64,000 nucleotides of DNA from the NCBI RefSeq assembly GCF_001668615.1, contig NZ_LZMC01000112.1, positions 56,945-120,944 of the forward strand, in the 5' to 3' direction. Made by a program: the position numbers and the translations under genes. This DNA is from Mycobacterium sp. 1274761.0 (GTDB lineage: Bacteria > Actinomycetota > Actinomycetes > Mycobacteriales > Mycobacteriaceae). Shown here one piece after another: positions 56,495 to 64,000 of this stretch. Positions within the stretch are counted from its first letter, which is position 1. Each line of letters starts with the position of its first letter. The notes under the pieces were generated by a model. It did not search any database. It was not told the DNA's origin and worked only from the letters and a program-made list of their open reading frames with translations.

Positions 56495-57910
56495 TTACGC
56501 GCCTCGTTCCCGCTCGAGCTTCTCGGCCTCCTCGACGGCGGCGAGTGCCGAACGCTGGGCGCCGGAGATGTGTTGGTTCTGCAGCATGTCCATCGCCAAC
56601 CGGGCGTAGATCATCTGACTGGTGATCGCCATCTGGCCCCTGCTGTGGCTGAGGAAGGTGATGAACCAGTTGATCAGCGTGGTGAAGCGGTTCTTGAAGC
56701 CGACCAGATAGACCAGGTGCAGAACCAGCCAGGCCAGCCACGCGACGAAGCCGCCGAACTCCAGCTTGCCGACCTGAGCGACGGCGCTGAACCGTGAGAC
56801 GGTCGCCATGCTGCCCTTGTCGAAGTACTTGAACGGCGCGCGGGCGCCCGGATCGTCGTGGCCGGCCAGCGATCGCTTGATTACCTTGGTGGCGTACTTG
56901 GCGCCCTGGATCGCGCCTTGGGCCATACCGGGCACGCCAGAAAACGACATCAGATCGCCGATGACGAAAACGTTGGGATGACCCTTGACGGTGAGGTCCG
57001 GTTCCACCACCACGCGACCGGCGCGGTCGACCTCGGTGCCGGCGGACTGCTCGGCGATCATGGCGCCCAGCGGGCTGGCCTGCACGCCCGCCGACCAGAC
57101 TTTGCAGGCGCACTGGATGCGTTGTTCGCCGCCCTGCTTGTGCTTGACGGTCACGCCCATGTAGTCGACGTCGGTGACCAGCGAGTCGAGCTGGATCTCG
57201 ACGCCCAGCTTCTCCAGCCGGCGCTGCGCCTGCGCGCCGAGCTTGGCACCCATCGGCGGCATCAGCGCGCCGGCTCCTTCGACCAGCACCACCCGGCAGT
57301 CGCTGGGAGAGCACCTGCGAAACGCTCCGGCAAGCGTTCGGTTGGCGAGTTCGGCGATCTGGCCCGCCAGTTCGACGCCGGTCGGCCCGCCGCCGACCAC
57401 GACGAAGGTCAGTCGGCGTTCCCGCTCGGCGGGGTCAGTGGTGACCTCCGCGGCCTCGAACGCGCCGAGGATTCGGCCGCGCAGCTCGAGCGCATCGTCG
57501 ATGGTCTTCATGCCCGGTGCGAACGTCGCGAACTGGTCGTTGCCGAAATAGGACTGCTGCGCGCCGGCCGCGACGATCAGGCTGTCGTAGTGCAGGACCG
57601 TCTGCATCGTCATCAGCTTGGAGGTGACGGTCTGAGCCGTTAGGTCTATTCCCTCGACTTCGCCGAGCAGCACCCGGACGTTCTTCTGCCGTCGCAGCAC
57701 CAGCCGTGTCGTCGGGGCGATCTCACCTTCGGACAGGATGCCCGTCGCCACCTGGTACAGGAGCGGCTGGAAGAGATGGCTGGTCGTCTTGGAAATCAGC
57801 GTGACGTCAACGTCGGCGCGCTTCAGGGATTTGGCCGCCTGCAGGCCGCCGAAGCCCGACCCGATGATGACGACGTGATGGCGTTTGGAGGTCGTGGGTG
57901 ACTGTGTCAT
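56495..57910 (-). CDS. ndh: Type II NADH:quinone oxidoreductase (NDH-2)
   Basis: Non-proton-pumping NADH dehydrogenase of 471 residues, membrane-associated, feeding electrons to menaquinone. FAD motif VVIIGSGFGGLQAAK; SHLFQPLLYQVATG; NADH motif VVVGGGPTGVELAGQ; FVIGDLM. The C-terminal amphipathic region (LAWLVLHLVYLVGFKNR) anchors the protein at the membrane. It matches mycobacterial Ndh (Rv1854c) as remembered, but lies here behind a 7-TM protein and an HTH gene rather than in the Rv1854c context, so it may be the second copy (ndhA type). Confidence 0.93.
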   Translation of the reverse strand: MTQSPTTSKRHHVVIIGSGFGGLQAAKSLKRADVDVTLISKTTSHLFQPLLYQVATGILSEGEIAPTTRLVLRRQKNVRVLLGEVEGIDLTAQTVTSKLMTMQTVLHYDSLIVAAGAQQSYFGNDQFATFAPGMKTIDDALELRGRILGAFEAAEVTTDPAERERRLTFVVVGGGPTGVELAGQIAELANRTLAGAFRRCSPSDCRVVLVEGAGALMPPMGAKLGAQAQRRLEKLGVEIQLDSLVTDVDYMGVTVKHKQGGEQRIQCACKVWSAGVQASPLGAMIAEQSAGTEVDRAGRVVVEPDLTVKGHPNVFVIGDLMSFSGVPGMAQGAIQGAKYATKVIKRSLAGHDDPGARAPFKYFDKGSMATVSRFSAVAQVGKLEFGGFVAWLAWLVLHLVYLVGFKNRFTTLINWFITFLSHSRGQMAITSQMIYARLAMDMLQNQHISGAQRSALAAVEEAEKLERERGA

Positions 57911-57916
57911 TGCGTT

Positions 57917-58648
57917 TCAGACGCGGGTGAACCACTTCGTCTTGATCCGCCAGGAATGCGCCGAGGCGAGCGCGAACCCGGCGCCGCACATGCAGGCGAA
58001 CACCCATACCAGCGTGGTGCTGCCCGCCAACGTTTGGAGAGCGGGGATGTAGGCGGTCGTGATCCGCACGACGCAGGCGAGGATTCCGCACACGGAGGAA
58101 GCGAGGTAGAAGTTGGCGATGGTGCGCGAGCGCGGGTCCTTGCGTAAGACCAGCGTTGCCCGGATGCCGTACACCAGCAGATAGATGAGCATGCCGCAGA
58201 GCAGCAGCCAGTACAGGTTCAGCCAGGAGTCGGTGGGCACGGTGAAAAAGTCAGCCGCATAGATGTGCGCGCCGTTCCCGATCGAGAAGGTCACCAGCAG
58301 AAGCGGAATGCACAACGTCGCAGGGCGTTCCACGTACTGCTTGAACGAGCGCTGCATGGCGTCGTCATCGGCGAGCCGACCGAGGGTGTTGTAGACGATG
58401 GCGGAGGCGGCGACGATGTAGCAGTCGTGGCCGAGGTAATCCTCGAGGTTCCACTTGCCGGTCAGCGCGTGCAGCCAGTGGCCCAGCGTCTCGGAGGCCC
58501 ACGGCGACATCAGCAGCACGGCGGCACCCTGCAGCGCGATGTTGAGGGTGGCGGCGACCTCCCACCGGCACGTCCATGTCACGCGCCGAATCCATAGGCT
58601 CCACCCGATACATCCGATCGTGATCGCTAGGAGCGTTGCGAGGGCCAT
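57917..58648 (-). CDS. Seven-helix integral membrane protein, unknown function
   Basis: Protein of 243 residues with seven clear hydrophobic helices: about residues 1-20, 30-50, 75-95, 110-130, 145-168, 178-202 and 208-232. Short charged loops include RLADDDAMQRSFKQYVERP. I do not recognise a catalytic motif. The gene is 6 bp upstream of ndh and 41 bp downstream of the HTH gene, all on the minus strand, so the three probably form one unit. The pairing of a 7-TM protein with a small HTH protein recalls the actinobacterial MAB_1131c-type families, but the length differs and the link is only a guess. Confidence 0.85.
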   Translation of the reverse strand: MALATLLAITIGCIGWSLWIRRVTWTCRWEVAATLNIALQGAAVLLMSPWASETLGHWLHALTGKWNLEDYLGHDCYIVAASAIVYNTLGRLADDDAMQRSFKQYVERPATLCIPLLLVTFSIGNGAHIYAADFFTVPTDSWLNLYWLLLCGMLIYLLVYGIRATLVLRKDPRSRTIANFYLASSVCGILACVVRITTAYIPALQTLAGSTTLVWVFACMCGAGFALASAHSWRIKTKWFTRV

Positions 58649-58689
58649 CGTTCGTTCTTGCCTTTGCGCTGAAGGATTTCCAGCAAATT

Positions 58690-59040
58690 CTATAACGGTG
58701 GTGCGTCCAGGCGGGGTTTCATTTCTGAGAGTTTTGGCGGGCGTACGCGCTTGGTCTCGGCGGTTGCCAACGCCACGCCGGTGGCCTCGACGTAGCTTTG
58801 CACCTCTTCGTGGCTCATCAGGCCGAACCTGACCTGCAGATCGGGGTAGCTGAGGCCGAAGCGGTCGGCGACGCGCCGAAGCTCTTCGGCGTCGGGATAG
58901 CCCGCTTCCTTGATGCGGCGGTAGTAAGTGCTGCTAGACACTCCTAGCGCGTCGTATATGTCCTTCGCGTCGACGTCGCCATCGAGAAGGTAGTCGAGCA
59001 GGGCCTTTAGCTGGCGGCCGTTCTCATCTGTACGTGGCAC
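58690..59040 (-). CDS. Small helix-turn-helix regulator
   Basis: Protein of 116 residues with an N-terminal HTH (DVDAKDIYDALGVSSSTYYRRIKEAG) and a second helical part (ELRRVADRFGLSYPDLQVRFGL). This is reminiscent of actinobacterial or phage repressor-type HTH proteins. The C-terminus is Pro-rich. It has a GTG start. The gene is the first of the minus-strand set with the 7-TM and ndh genes and is divergent from the epimerase-like gene across a spacer holding several TGGGA/TCCCA repeats, the likely operators. Target and signal are unknown. Confidence 0.82.
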   Translation of the reverse strand: MPRTDENGRQLKALLDYLLDGDVDAKDIYDALGVSSSTYYRRIKEAGYPDAEELRRVADRFGLSYPDLQVRFGLMSHEEVQSYVEATGVALATAETKRVRPPKLSEMKPRLDAPPL

Positions 59041-59060
59041 CGACTCACTTTAACGCGTTA

Positions 59061-59158
59061 TCCCACGAATGGGCAGTGCCAATCGCGGACCGGAAAGCAT
59101 TGCTGTAATTGACGCGGGTGTCACAGTTTTGGGAGATGTCTCCCACTTTTGGGACAGC
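59061..59158. promoter_or_regulatory. Cluster of TGGGA/TCCCA operator-like sites
   Basis: TCCCA-CGAA-TGGG at 59061-59073; TGGGAGA-TG-TCTCCCA at 59130-59145 (7-bp arms, 2-bp spacer); and TTTTGGGA twice (59127-59134 and 59147-59154). They lie between the HTH gene and the divergent gene at 59177. The last copy would overlap the -35 region of a promoter whose -10 is TACTGT (59164-59169), 7 bases before the ATG. Confidence 0.55.
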
Positions 59159-59176
59159 GCAGCTACTGTTGATCAC

Positions 59177-59770
59177 ATGTTGACCGCAAAATTTGCCAGC
59201 AGCCCTCTACGCCTCGCCGACCATGACACCACCGACGCCCCCGCGGCCGCCGACTTCGCGAAAATCTCGGCACCGCTGGACGGCACTCTGACCGCAGAGT
59301 TGGACGGCGCACAGTGGTATCTCGGACTGCCTGGCGAGGAGATCCTGCTCGCGGCGCTCGGGCTCGCCATCGCGCGCACCATCGGCGAGGGCGTTGTCCC
59401 CGTCGACGTCACCGGCCACAGCGGCCCCGTCGCTTTGTGGTGCACGTCGGCGGGACTGGCAACCGCCACGGAATCCCTCCTGGACGTGCACCGGAGCCTG
59501 GCCGAGGGGCCGAGCGCGCCGACACTCGCGGCTCAACCCGCGTCGGAGATCTTCTTCGCGCTCGACGGCGCAGAACCCGCGCTGCGCCACCGGCTAGAGC
59601 TTCGGACGTACCGCGCGGACGGCCTGGTGCAGGTGGACTGGTGGTACGACATCCGCAGCTTCGACGCGTACACGGTGACAGAGTTGGCCGAGCAGCTCCC
59701 CCTGGCGCTGATCGAGCTGACGTCGGAGGCGTCGCCACTCCCGCACACCCCGGTGGCCGTCGGCCACTGA
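59177..59770 (+). CDS. Orphan NRPS condensation/epimerisation-like half-domain protein
   Basis: Protein of 197 residues that resembles only the C-terminal half of an NRPS condensation/epimerisation domain: LGLPGEEILLAALGLAIARTIGEGVVPVDVTGH is like the region before the LEGHGR motif, and LVQVDWWYDIRSFDAYTVTELAEQLPLALIEL like the final strand-helix unit. It has no HHxxxDG motif, so condensation or epimerisation activity is not expected. The ATG at 59177 is the probable leaderless start; the frame is open to 59069, across the operator cluster. No NRPS gene adjoins it. It may be a regulator, a partner protein or a relic under selection. Confidence 0.8.
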   Translation: MLTAKFASSPLRLADHDTTDAPAAADFAKISAPLDGTLTAELDGAQWYLGLPGEEILLAALGLAIARTIGEGVVPVDVTGHSGPVALWCTSAGLATATESLLDVHRSLAEGPSAPTLAAQPASEIFFALDGAEPALRHRLELRTYRADGLVQVDWWYDIRSFDAYTVTELAEQLPLALIELTSEASPLPHTPVAVGH

Positions 59771-59789
59771 GCCGCTAGAATCTGACTTA

Positions 59790-59984
59790 TCGGCGCAGAT
59801 CCGGCCATCACCGGGGAGCCTTCGGAAGAACAGCCCAGGCCCAGTAGACCCGAACGGGTAGGCCCGTCACAGCCAAGTCGAGCGGCGCACCTCTGTGCGC
59901 AAGCGGGGTGGTACCGCGGCGTTCGCGCACCGGCGCGTCGTCGTCCCCGTGCCATGAACGACGGCATGGAGACGACGCACGACC
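59790..59984 (+). ncRNA. T-box riboswitch of ileS (tRNA-Ile sensing, translational type)
   Basis: The 214-bp leader of ileS contains the T-box core GGGTGGTACCGCGG (59906-59919), which pairs with the uncharged tRNA acceptor end. A short stem I has a CCATCAC loop with a candidate Ile specifier codon ATC at 59807-59809. Downstream, GCGTCGTC (59936 on) can pair with GACGACGC, which overlaps the GGAGA ribosome binding site before the GTG start. This is the sequestering hairpin expected for actinobacterial translational T-boxes. No terminator T tract is seen. Confidence 0.85.
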
Positions 59985-62900
59985 GTGACTACCTACCCGA
60001 AGCCGGCTGGGGGCGCGCCTAACTTCCCGGGGCTGGAAGCCGATGTCCTGGCCTACTGGGAAGACGACGGCACCTTCCGCGCCAGCGTCGCACGCCGCGA
60101 CGGCGCGCCGGAGTACGTCTTCTATGACGGGCCGCCGTTCGCCAACGGGCTTCCGCACTACGGTCACCTGCTGACTGGGTACGTCAAGGACATCGTGCCT
60201 CGCTATCGCACTATGCGTGGCGACAAGGTGGAGCGCCGATTCGGTTGGGACACCCACGGATTGCCCGCCGAACTCGAAGTTCAACGGCAGCTCGGCATCA
60301 CCGACAAGTCGCAGATCGAAGAGATGGGCATCGAGAAGTTCAACGATGCCTGTCGGGCCTCGGTGCTCAAGTACACCGAGGAGTGGCGCGCCTACGTGAC
60401 ACGGCAGGCGCGCTGGGTCGACTTCGACAACGACTACAAGACGCTGGACCTGCCGTTCATGGAATCGGTGATCTGGGCGTTCAAGCAGTTGTGGGACAAA
60501 GGCCTTGCCTACGAAGGCAATCGGGTACTGCCGTACTGCTGGAACGACGAGACGCCGCTGTCCAGCCACGAACTGCGAATGGACGACGACGTTTACCAGA
60601 GTCGTCAGGACCCCGCCATCACCGTCGGGTTCCGGATCACCGACGGCGACCTGGCCGGTGCCTACCTTCTGGTGTGGACGACGACGCCGTGGACCCTGCC
60701 GTCAAACCAGGCGGTCGCGGTCAACCGCGACGTCGAGTACGCGGTGGTGCATGCGGGGGAGCGCCGCGTCGTGCTGGCGAAGGCGCGGTTGGCCGCCTAT
60801 GCGCGCGAGCTCGGCGAAGAACCGGAGATCGTGGCGATTTACTCGGGTGCCGATCTGCTCGGCACGCGCTATCTGCCGCCGTTCCCGTATTTCCCCGAGG
60901 CGCCCAACAGCTTTCAGGTACTGCCCGGTGACTTCGTCTCCACCGAGGACGGCACCGGCATCGTGCACATGGCACCGGCCTACGGCGAGGACGACATGGC
61001 CACGGCGCAGGCCGCGGGCATCGAGGCCGTCACCCCTGTCGATTCTAAGGGCCGCTTCGATGCAACGGTCCCGGACTACGAGGGCCAGCACGTCTTCGAC
61101 GCCAACCCGCAGATCATCCGGGATCTGAAGAACGGCACCGGTGTGGCCGCGATCAACGGCGCGGTGCTGCTGCGGCACGAGACCTACGAGCACTCCTACC
61201 CGCACTGCTGGCGGTGCCGCAATCCGTTGATCTACCGTGCGGTGTCATCGTGGTTCATCAAGGTCAGCGAGTTCCGTGACCGCATGGTCGAGCTCAACCA
61301 GCAGATCACCTGGTATCCCGAGCACGTCAAGGACGGTCAGTTCGGCAAGTGGCTGCAGGGTGCCCGCGACTGGTCGATCTCGCGAAACCGGTACTGGGGC
61401 ACGCCGATCCCGGTCTGGAAGTCCGATGACCCGGCCTATCCGCGAATCGACGTGTACGGCAGCCTCGACGAACTCGAGGGTGACTTCGGCGTCCGCCCCG
61501 ACAACCTGCACCGGCCCTACATCGACGAGCTGACGCGGCCCAACCCTGACGATCCCACCGGAAAATCGACGATGCGCCGCATCGAGGACGTTCTCGATGT
61601 CTGGTTCGACTCAGGTTCCATGCCCTATGCACAGGTGCATTACCCGTTCGAAAACCACGACTGGTTCGACGGTACCGATACCGAAGACGGGCACTTCCCC
61701 GGTGACTTCATCGTCGAATACATCGGCCAGACCCGCGGCTGGTTCTATACGCTGCACATCTTGGCGACCGCGCTGTTCGACAAGCCGGCGTTCAAAACCT
61801 GTGTGTCGCACGGGATCGTGCTGGGCAACGACGGCCAGAAGATGAGCAAGTCGCTGCGCAACTATCCCGACGTCACCGAGGTCTTCGACCGCGACGGCTC
61901 CGACGCCATGCGCTGGTTTCTGATGGCCTCGCCGATCCTTCGCGGCGGCAACCTCATCGTGACCGAGCAGGGCATCCGTGAAGGCGTGCGGCAGGTGCAG
62001 CTGCCGATCTGGAACGCCTACACGTTCCTGACGCTGTATGCCCCGAAGAAGGGCACCTGGCGCACCGACTCGAAACACGTGCTGGATCGCTACATCCTGG
62101 CCAAGCTCGCGCAACTGCGCGACGACCTGACCGCCTCGATGGACACCTGCGACATCTCCGGCGCCTGCGATCAGCTGCGTCAGTTCACCGAGGCGCTCAC
62201 CAATTGGTATGTGCGACGGTCGCGTTCGCGGTTCTGGGAAGAGGATCCCGACGCCATCGACACGCTGCACACGGTGTTGGAAGTGCTGGGCCGGCTCGCG
62301 GCGCCGCTGCTTCCGATGACGACAGAGGTGATCTGGCGCGGCCTCACCGGCGAACGGTCGGTGCATCTCACTGATTGGCCCCAGGAAGGCAGTTCGCCAC
62401 ACGATCCCGACCTCGTGACCACGATGGATCAGGTGCGAGAGGTTGCCTCCGCGGCGTCGTCACTGCGCAAGGCGAAGAAGCTACGGGTGCGGCTGCCGCT
62501 GCCCAAACTCACTGTCGCCGTGGAGAACCCGCAACGCCTCGAGCCGTTCCGCGATCTGATCGCCGATGAACTCAACGTGAAAAGCGTTGAGCTCACCGAC
62601 GAGATCGCCGCCTACGGCCGCTTCGAGCTGACCGTTAACGCGCGCGAGGCAGGTCCGCGCATCGGCAAGGACGTGCAGGCCGCAATCAAGGCCGTCAAGG
62701 CCGGCGAGGGTGTGGTCAATGCCGACGGCACACTGACCGCGGGGTCGGCGGTGTTGCTGCCCAACGAGTTCAGCTCGCGGCTGGTGGCCGCCGATCCCGA
62801 GTACACCGCTGCGCTGCCTGGGGGTTCTGGTCTGGTGGTTCTCGACGGCACTGTCACCCCCGAGCTGGAAGCCGAGGGATGGGCCAAGGACCGTATTCGT

Positions 62901-63110
62901 GAGCTGCAGGAGCTGCGCAGGACCACGGGTCTCGATGTGTCCGACCGTATTTCGGTGGTGATGGCGGTGCCCGCCGAGCGAGCGGAGTGGGCCCGCACCC
63001 ATGCGGACATGATCGCGCGCGAAATCCTGGCGACCTCGTTCGAGTTCGCGGAGCCCGCCGATGGGAGCGAAATCGGCGACGGCGTGCGGGTGTCGATCGC
63101 CAAGGTTTAA
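59985..63110 (+). CDS. ileS: Isoleucyl-tRNA synthetase
   Basis: Class I aminoacyl-tRNA synthetase of 1041 residues. HIGH-type motif in FANGLPHYGHLLTGYVKD near residue 57, CP1 editing domain (about 190-400, with TTTPWTLPSN), and KMSKS in DGQKMSKSLRN near 620. The length and C-terminal layout are those of the eukaryote-like (type 2) IleRS that I recall for mycobacteria, a form naturally insensitive to mupirocin. The GTG start follows GGAGA within the T-box sequestering hairpin. Regulated by the leader riboswitch. Confidence 0.97.
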   Translation: MTTYPKPAGGAPNFPGLEADVLAYWEDDGTFRASVARRDGAPEYVFYDGPPFANGLPHYGHLLTGYVKDIVPRYRTMRGDKVERRFGWDTHGLPAELEVQRQLGITDKSQIEEMGIEKFNDACRASVLKYTEEWRAYVTRQARWVDFDNDYKTLDLPFMESVIWAFKQLWDKGLAYEGNRVLPYCWNDETPLSSHELRMDDDVYQSRQDPAITVGFRITDGDLAGAYLLVWTTTPWTLPSNQAVAVNRDVEYAVVHAGERRVVLAKARLAAYARELGEEPEIVAIYSGADLLGTRYLPPFPYFPEAPNSFQVLPGDFVSTEDGTGIVHMAPAYGEDDMATAQAAGIEAVTPVDSKGRFDATVPDYEGQHVFDANPQIIRDLKNGTGVAAINGAVLLRHETYEHSYPHCWRCRNPLIYRAVSSWFIKVSEFRDRMVELNQQITWYPEHVKDGQFGKWLQGARDWSISRNRYWGTPIPVWKSDDPAYPRIDVYGSLDELEGDFGVRPDNLHRPYIDELTRPNPDDPTGKSTMRRIEDVLDVWFDSGSMPYAQVHYPFENHDWFDGTDTEDGHFPGDFIVEYIGQTRGWFYTLHILATALFDKPAFKTCVSHGIVLGNDGQKMSKSLRNYPDVTEVFDRDGSDAMRWFLMASPILRGGNLIVTEQGIREGVRQVQLPIWNAYTFLTLYAPKKGTWRTDSKHVLDRYILAKLAQLRDDLTASMDTCDISGACDQLRQFTEALTNWYVRRSRSRFWEEDPDAIDTLHTVLEVLGRLAAPLLPMTTEVIWRGLTGERSVHLTDWPQEGSSPHDPDLVTTMDQVREVASAASSLRKAKKLRVRLPLPKLTVAVENPQRLEPFRDLIADELNVKSVELTDEIAAYGRFELTVNAREAGPRIGKDVQAAIKAVKAGEGVVNADGTLTAGSAVLLPNEFSSRLVAADPEYTAALPGGSGLVVLDGTVTPELEAEGWAKDRIRELQELRRTTGLDVSDRISVVMAVPAERAEWARTHADMIAREILATSFEFAEPADGSEIGDGVRVSIAKV

Positions 63111-63145
63111 CGGCGCCAAGGCCTAGCGCGCCGAGGTTTAGTGGC
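63099..63145. repeat. Three imperfect 15-16-bp tandem repeats across the ileS 3' end
   Basis: GCCAAGGTTTAACGGC (63099-63114), GCCAAGGCCTAGCGC (63115-63129) and GCCGAGGTTTAGTGGC (63130-63145) are contiguous. They include the ileS stop, the 27-bp spacer and the stop of the convergent gene. CGGCGC (63111-63116) and GCGCCG (63128-63133) can also form a hairpin that could act as a bidirectional terminator. Confidence 0.55.
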
Positions 63146-63878
63146 GCAGTACGGCCACGGCCACCGTCGCGAAGTCGGCGAGAACGTCGCGGATGAACCG
63201 CGAGCGCCGGTAGCCGATCGCCTCGAGCAGGGGCCCGTGGTCGAACGCCACCACGACGGCCGCGCCGATCGCCGTCGCCCACCAGAAGGTGAAGGCCAGC
63301 GCGCGCACCGCGACGCGGGACCGGGCGAAGCCCGCCCGCAGTCGGTCGGTCTGGAACCGCACGTGCGGATGCTCGTCGGCAACGATCCGGGCGGCCACTG
63401 CCCGCACGACATCATCCGGACCAGCCTTGGCCAGGCCGCCGTAGTAGGACAGCGCCACCACCTCGGCCACCGTCAGCACCATCAACTCGGTGCGCAGGCC
63501 CATCAGCCTTCGCAGCCGCACGAACACCGCATCCGACCAGTGGCGCCGCATCGGTTCACCGCCGAGATACCCGAGCAGCCGCAGCAACAAGGCGGCATGC
63601 TGCTGCTCCTCGGCCACAAACAGCTTTGCGGCGCCGAGGTATTCGGGATCGCCGGCGCGCGCTGCCTTGCCCAGCAGCTGTGCACCGTCGCCGCTCTCAC
63701 CGAGCTGAAACCGCCGGATCGATTCCACCAGCGGCCGGCGGACATCCGCCGGGATGTCGCAGGCGTCGTCGAACCCGATCGCCGCGTCGACCTCGGCGTG
63801 CACCTGCTCGTTGCGCTCGAAGTGCTGGACCCACCCTTCGAAGGTGACACCGCGCAGCTCAGAAGCCTGTCGGATCAT
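63138..63878 (-). CDS. Ferritin-like (diiron-type) protein with C-terminal hydrophobic segment
   Basis: Helical protein of 246 residues with ferritin-like metal-ligand patterns: FVAEEQQHAALLLRLL (EExxH) near residue 90 and VADEHPHVRFQTDRL (DEHxH) near 165. A hydrophobic stretch (ALAFTFWWATAIGAAVVVAF) follows near residue 190. This suggests a diiron or metal-binding oxidoreductase-type fold, possibly membrane-associated. I do not recognise a specific enzyme. It is not present between ileS and dinX in M. tuberculosis as I remember that region. It converges with ileS. Confidence 0.82.
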   Translation of the reverse strand: MIRQASELRGVTFEGWVQHFERNEQVHAEVDAAIGFDDACDIPADVRRPLVESIRRFQLGESGDGAQLLGKAARAGDPEYLGAAKLFVAEEQQHAALLLRLLGYLGGEPMRRHWSDAVFVRLRRLMGLRTELMVLTVAEVVALSYYGGLAKAGPDDVVRAVAARIVADEHPHVRFQTDRLRAGFARSRVAVRALAFTFWWATAIGAAVVVAFDHGPLLEAIGYRRSRFIRDVLADFATVAVAVLRH

Positions 63879-63911
63879 GATCGCCAGGCTAGCGCCCTAG
63901 CATCGGCAGAT

Positions 63912-64000
63912 GTGGCTGCTCGTTGGGTCCTGCACCTCGACATGGACGCGTTCTTCGCGTCGGTCGAGCAGCTGACCCGACCCACCTTGCGCGGACGGCC
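63912..64000 (+). CDS. dinX: DNA polymerase IV (DinB family, DinX), 3' truncated by the window
   Basis: Only the first 29 codons are present. From the GTG the frame reads MAARWVLHLDMDAFFASVEQ, the start of a Y-family polymerase palm with the first catalytic Asp in LDMDAFFASVEQL. In M. tuberculosis dinX (Rv1537) directly follows ileS (Rv1536), which supports the call. The gene is the lesion-bypass polymerase family; the rest lies beyond base 64000. Confidence 0.85.
   Translation, partial: MAARWVLHLDMDAFFASVEQLTRPTLRGR

Overview
The window is a high-G+C actinobacterial chromosome segment from a Mycobacterium, probably a rapid grower (Mycolicibacterium type). Evidence: a mycobactin (mbt) cluster, the block trxA-echA12-ABC-F-acnR-acn-Rv1476-ripA-ripB-moxR1-fabG1-inhA-hemH-mutA-mutB-meaB-lipL in the same order as M. 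tuberculosis Rv1470-Rv1497, IdeR-type iron boxes, many GTG/TTG starts and leaderless-looking promoters. All family and ortholog statements come from reading the translations and from memory; no database search was run.

Bases 1-29680 are a rearranged siderophore locus. In order: the 3' part of a C-A NRPS gene, mbtG (lysine N6-hydroxylase) and mbtH on the plus strand; mbtD, mbtC, a free-standing thioesterase and a GNAT acyltransferase on the minus strand; mbtE and mbtF on the plus strand; mbtB (minus) divergent from mbtA (plus); then a 1728-residue iterative-type PKS (minus) convergent with mbtA. Together they would activate an aryl acid (MbtA), load it on MbtB with a Ser/Thr-derived (methyl)oxazoline, add N6-hydroxy-N6-acyl-lysines (MbtE, MbtF, MbtG, the GNAT) and a 3-hydroxyacyl unit (MbtC, MbtD). 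The PKS has the domain order and family-specific motifs of 6-methylsalicylic acid synthase, and no salicylate synthase (mbtI) is visible. The simplest reading is a 6-methylsalicyl mycobactin whose starter enzyme is encoded inside the cluster. IdeR-like boxes sit at 9225, 9824, 22801-22834 and 29654.

Bases 29862-49067 are conserved housekeeping: thioredoxin, enoyl-CoA hydratase, ABC-F ATPase, a small HTH protein, AcnR/aconitase, the RipA/RipB peptidoglycan hydrolases, a MoxR-DUF58-VWA operon with a tandemly duplicated VWA gene, the FabG1/InhA FAS-II reductases with ferrochelatase, and NfeD/SPFH membrane proteins. Bases 49079-56487 hold a TVP38-family membrane protein, methylmalonyl-CoA mutase (mutA, mutB, meaB) and the LipL-like esterase. 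The large mutase subunit begins with three perfect 30-bp repeats.

Bases 56495-64000 leave the M. tuberculosis order. They hold a minus-strand set of an HTH protein, a 7-TM protein and NDH-2, divergent from an orphan NRPS-epimerase-like half-domain protein, with a cluster of TGGGA/TCCCA operator-like sites between. A T-box-controlled ileS, a ferritin-like protein and the start of a DNA polymerase IV gene follow. No tRNA, rRNA, CRISPR array or insertion sequence was seen, and there is no gene-free stretch over 300 bases.
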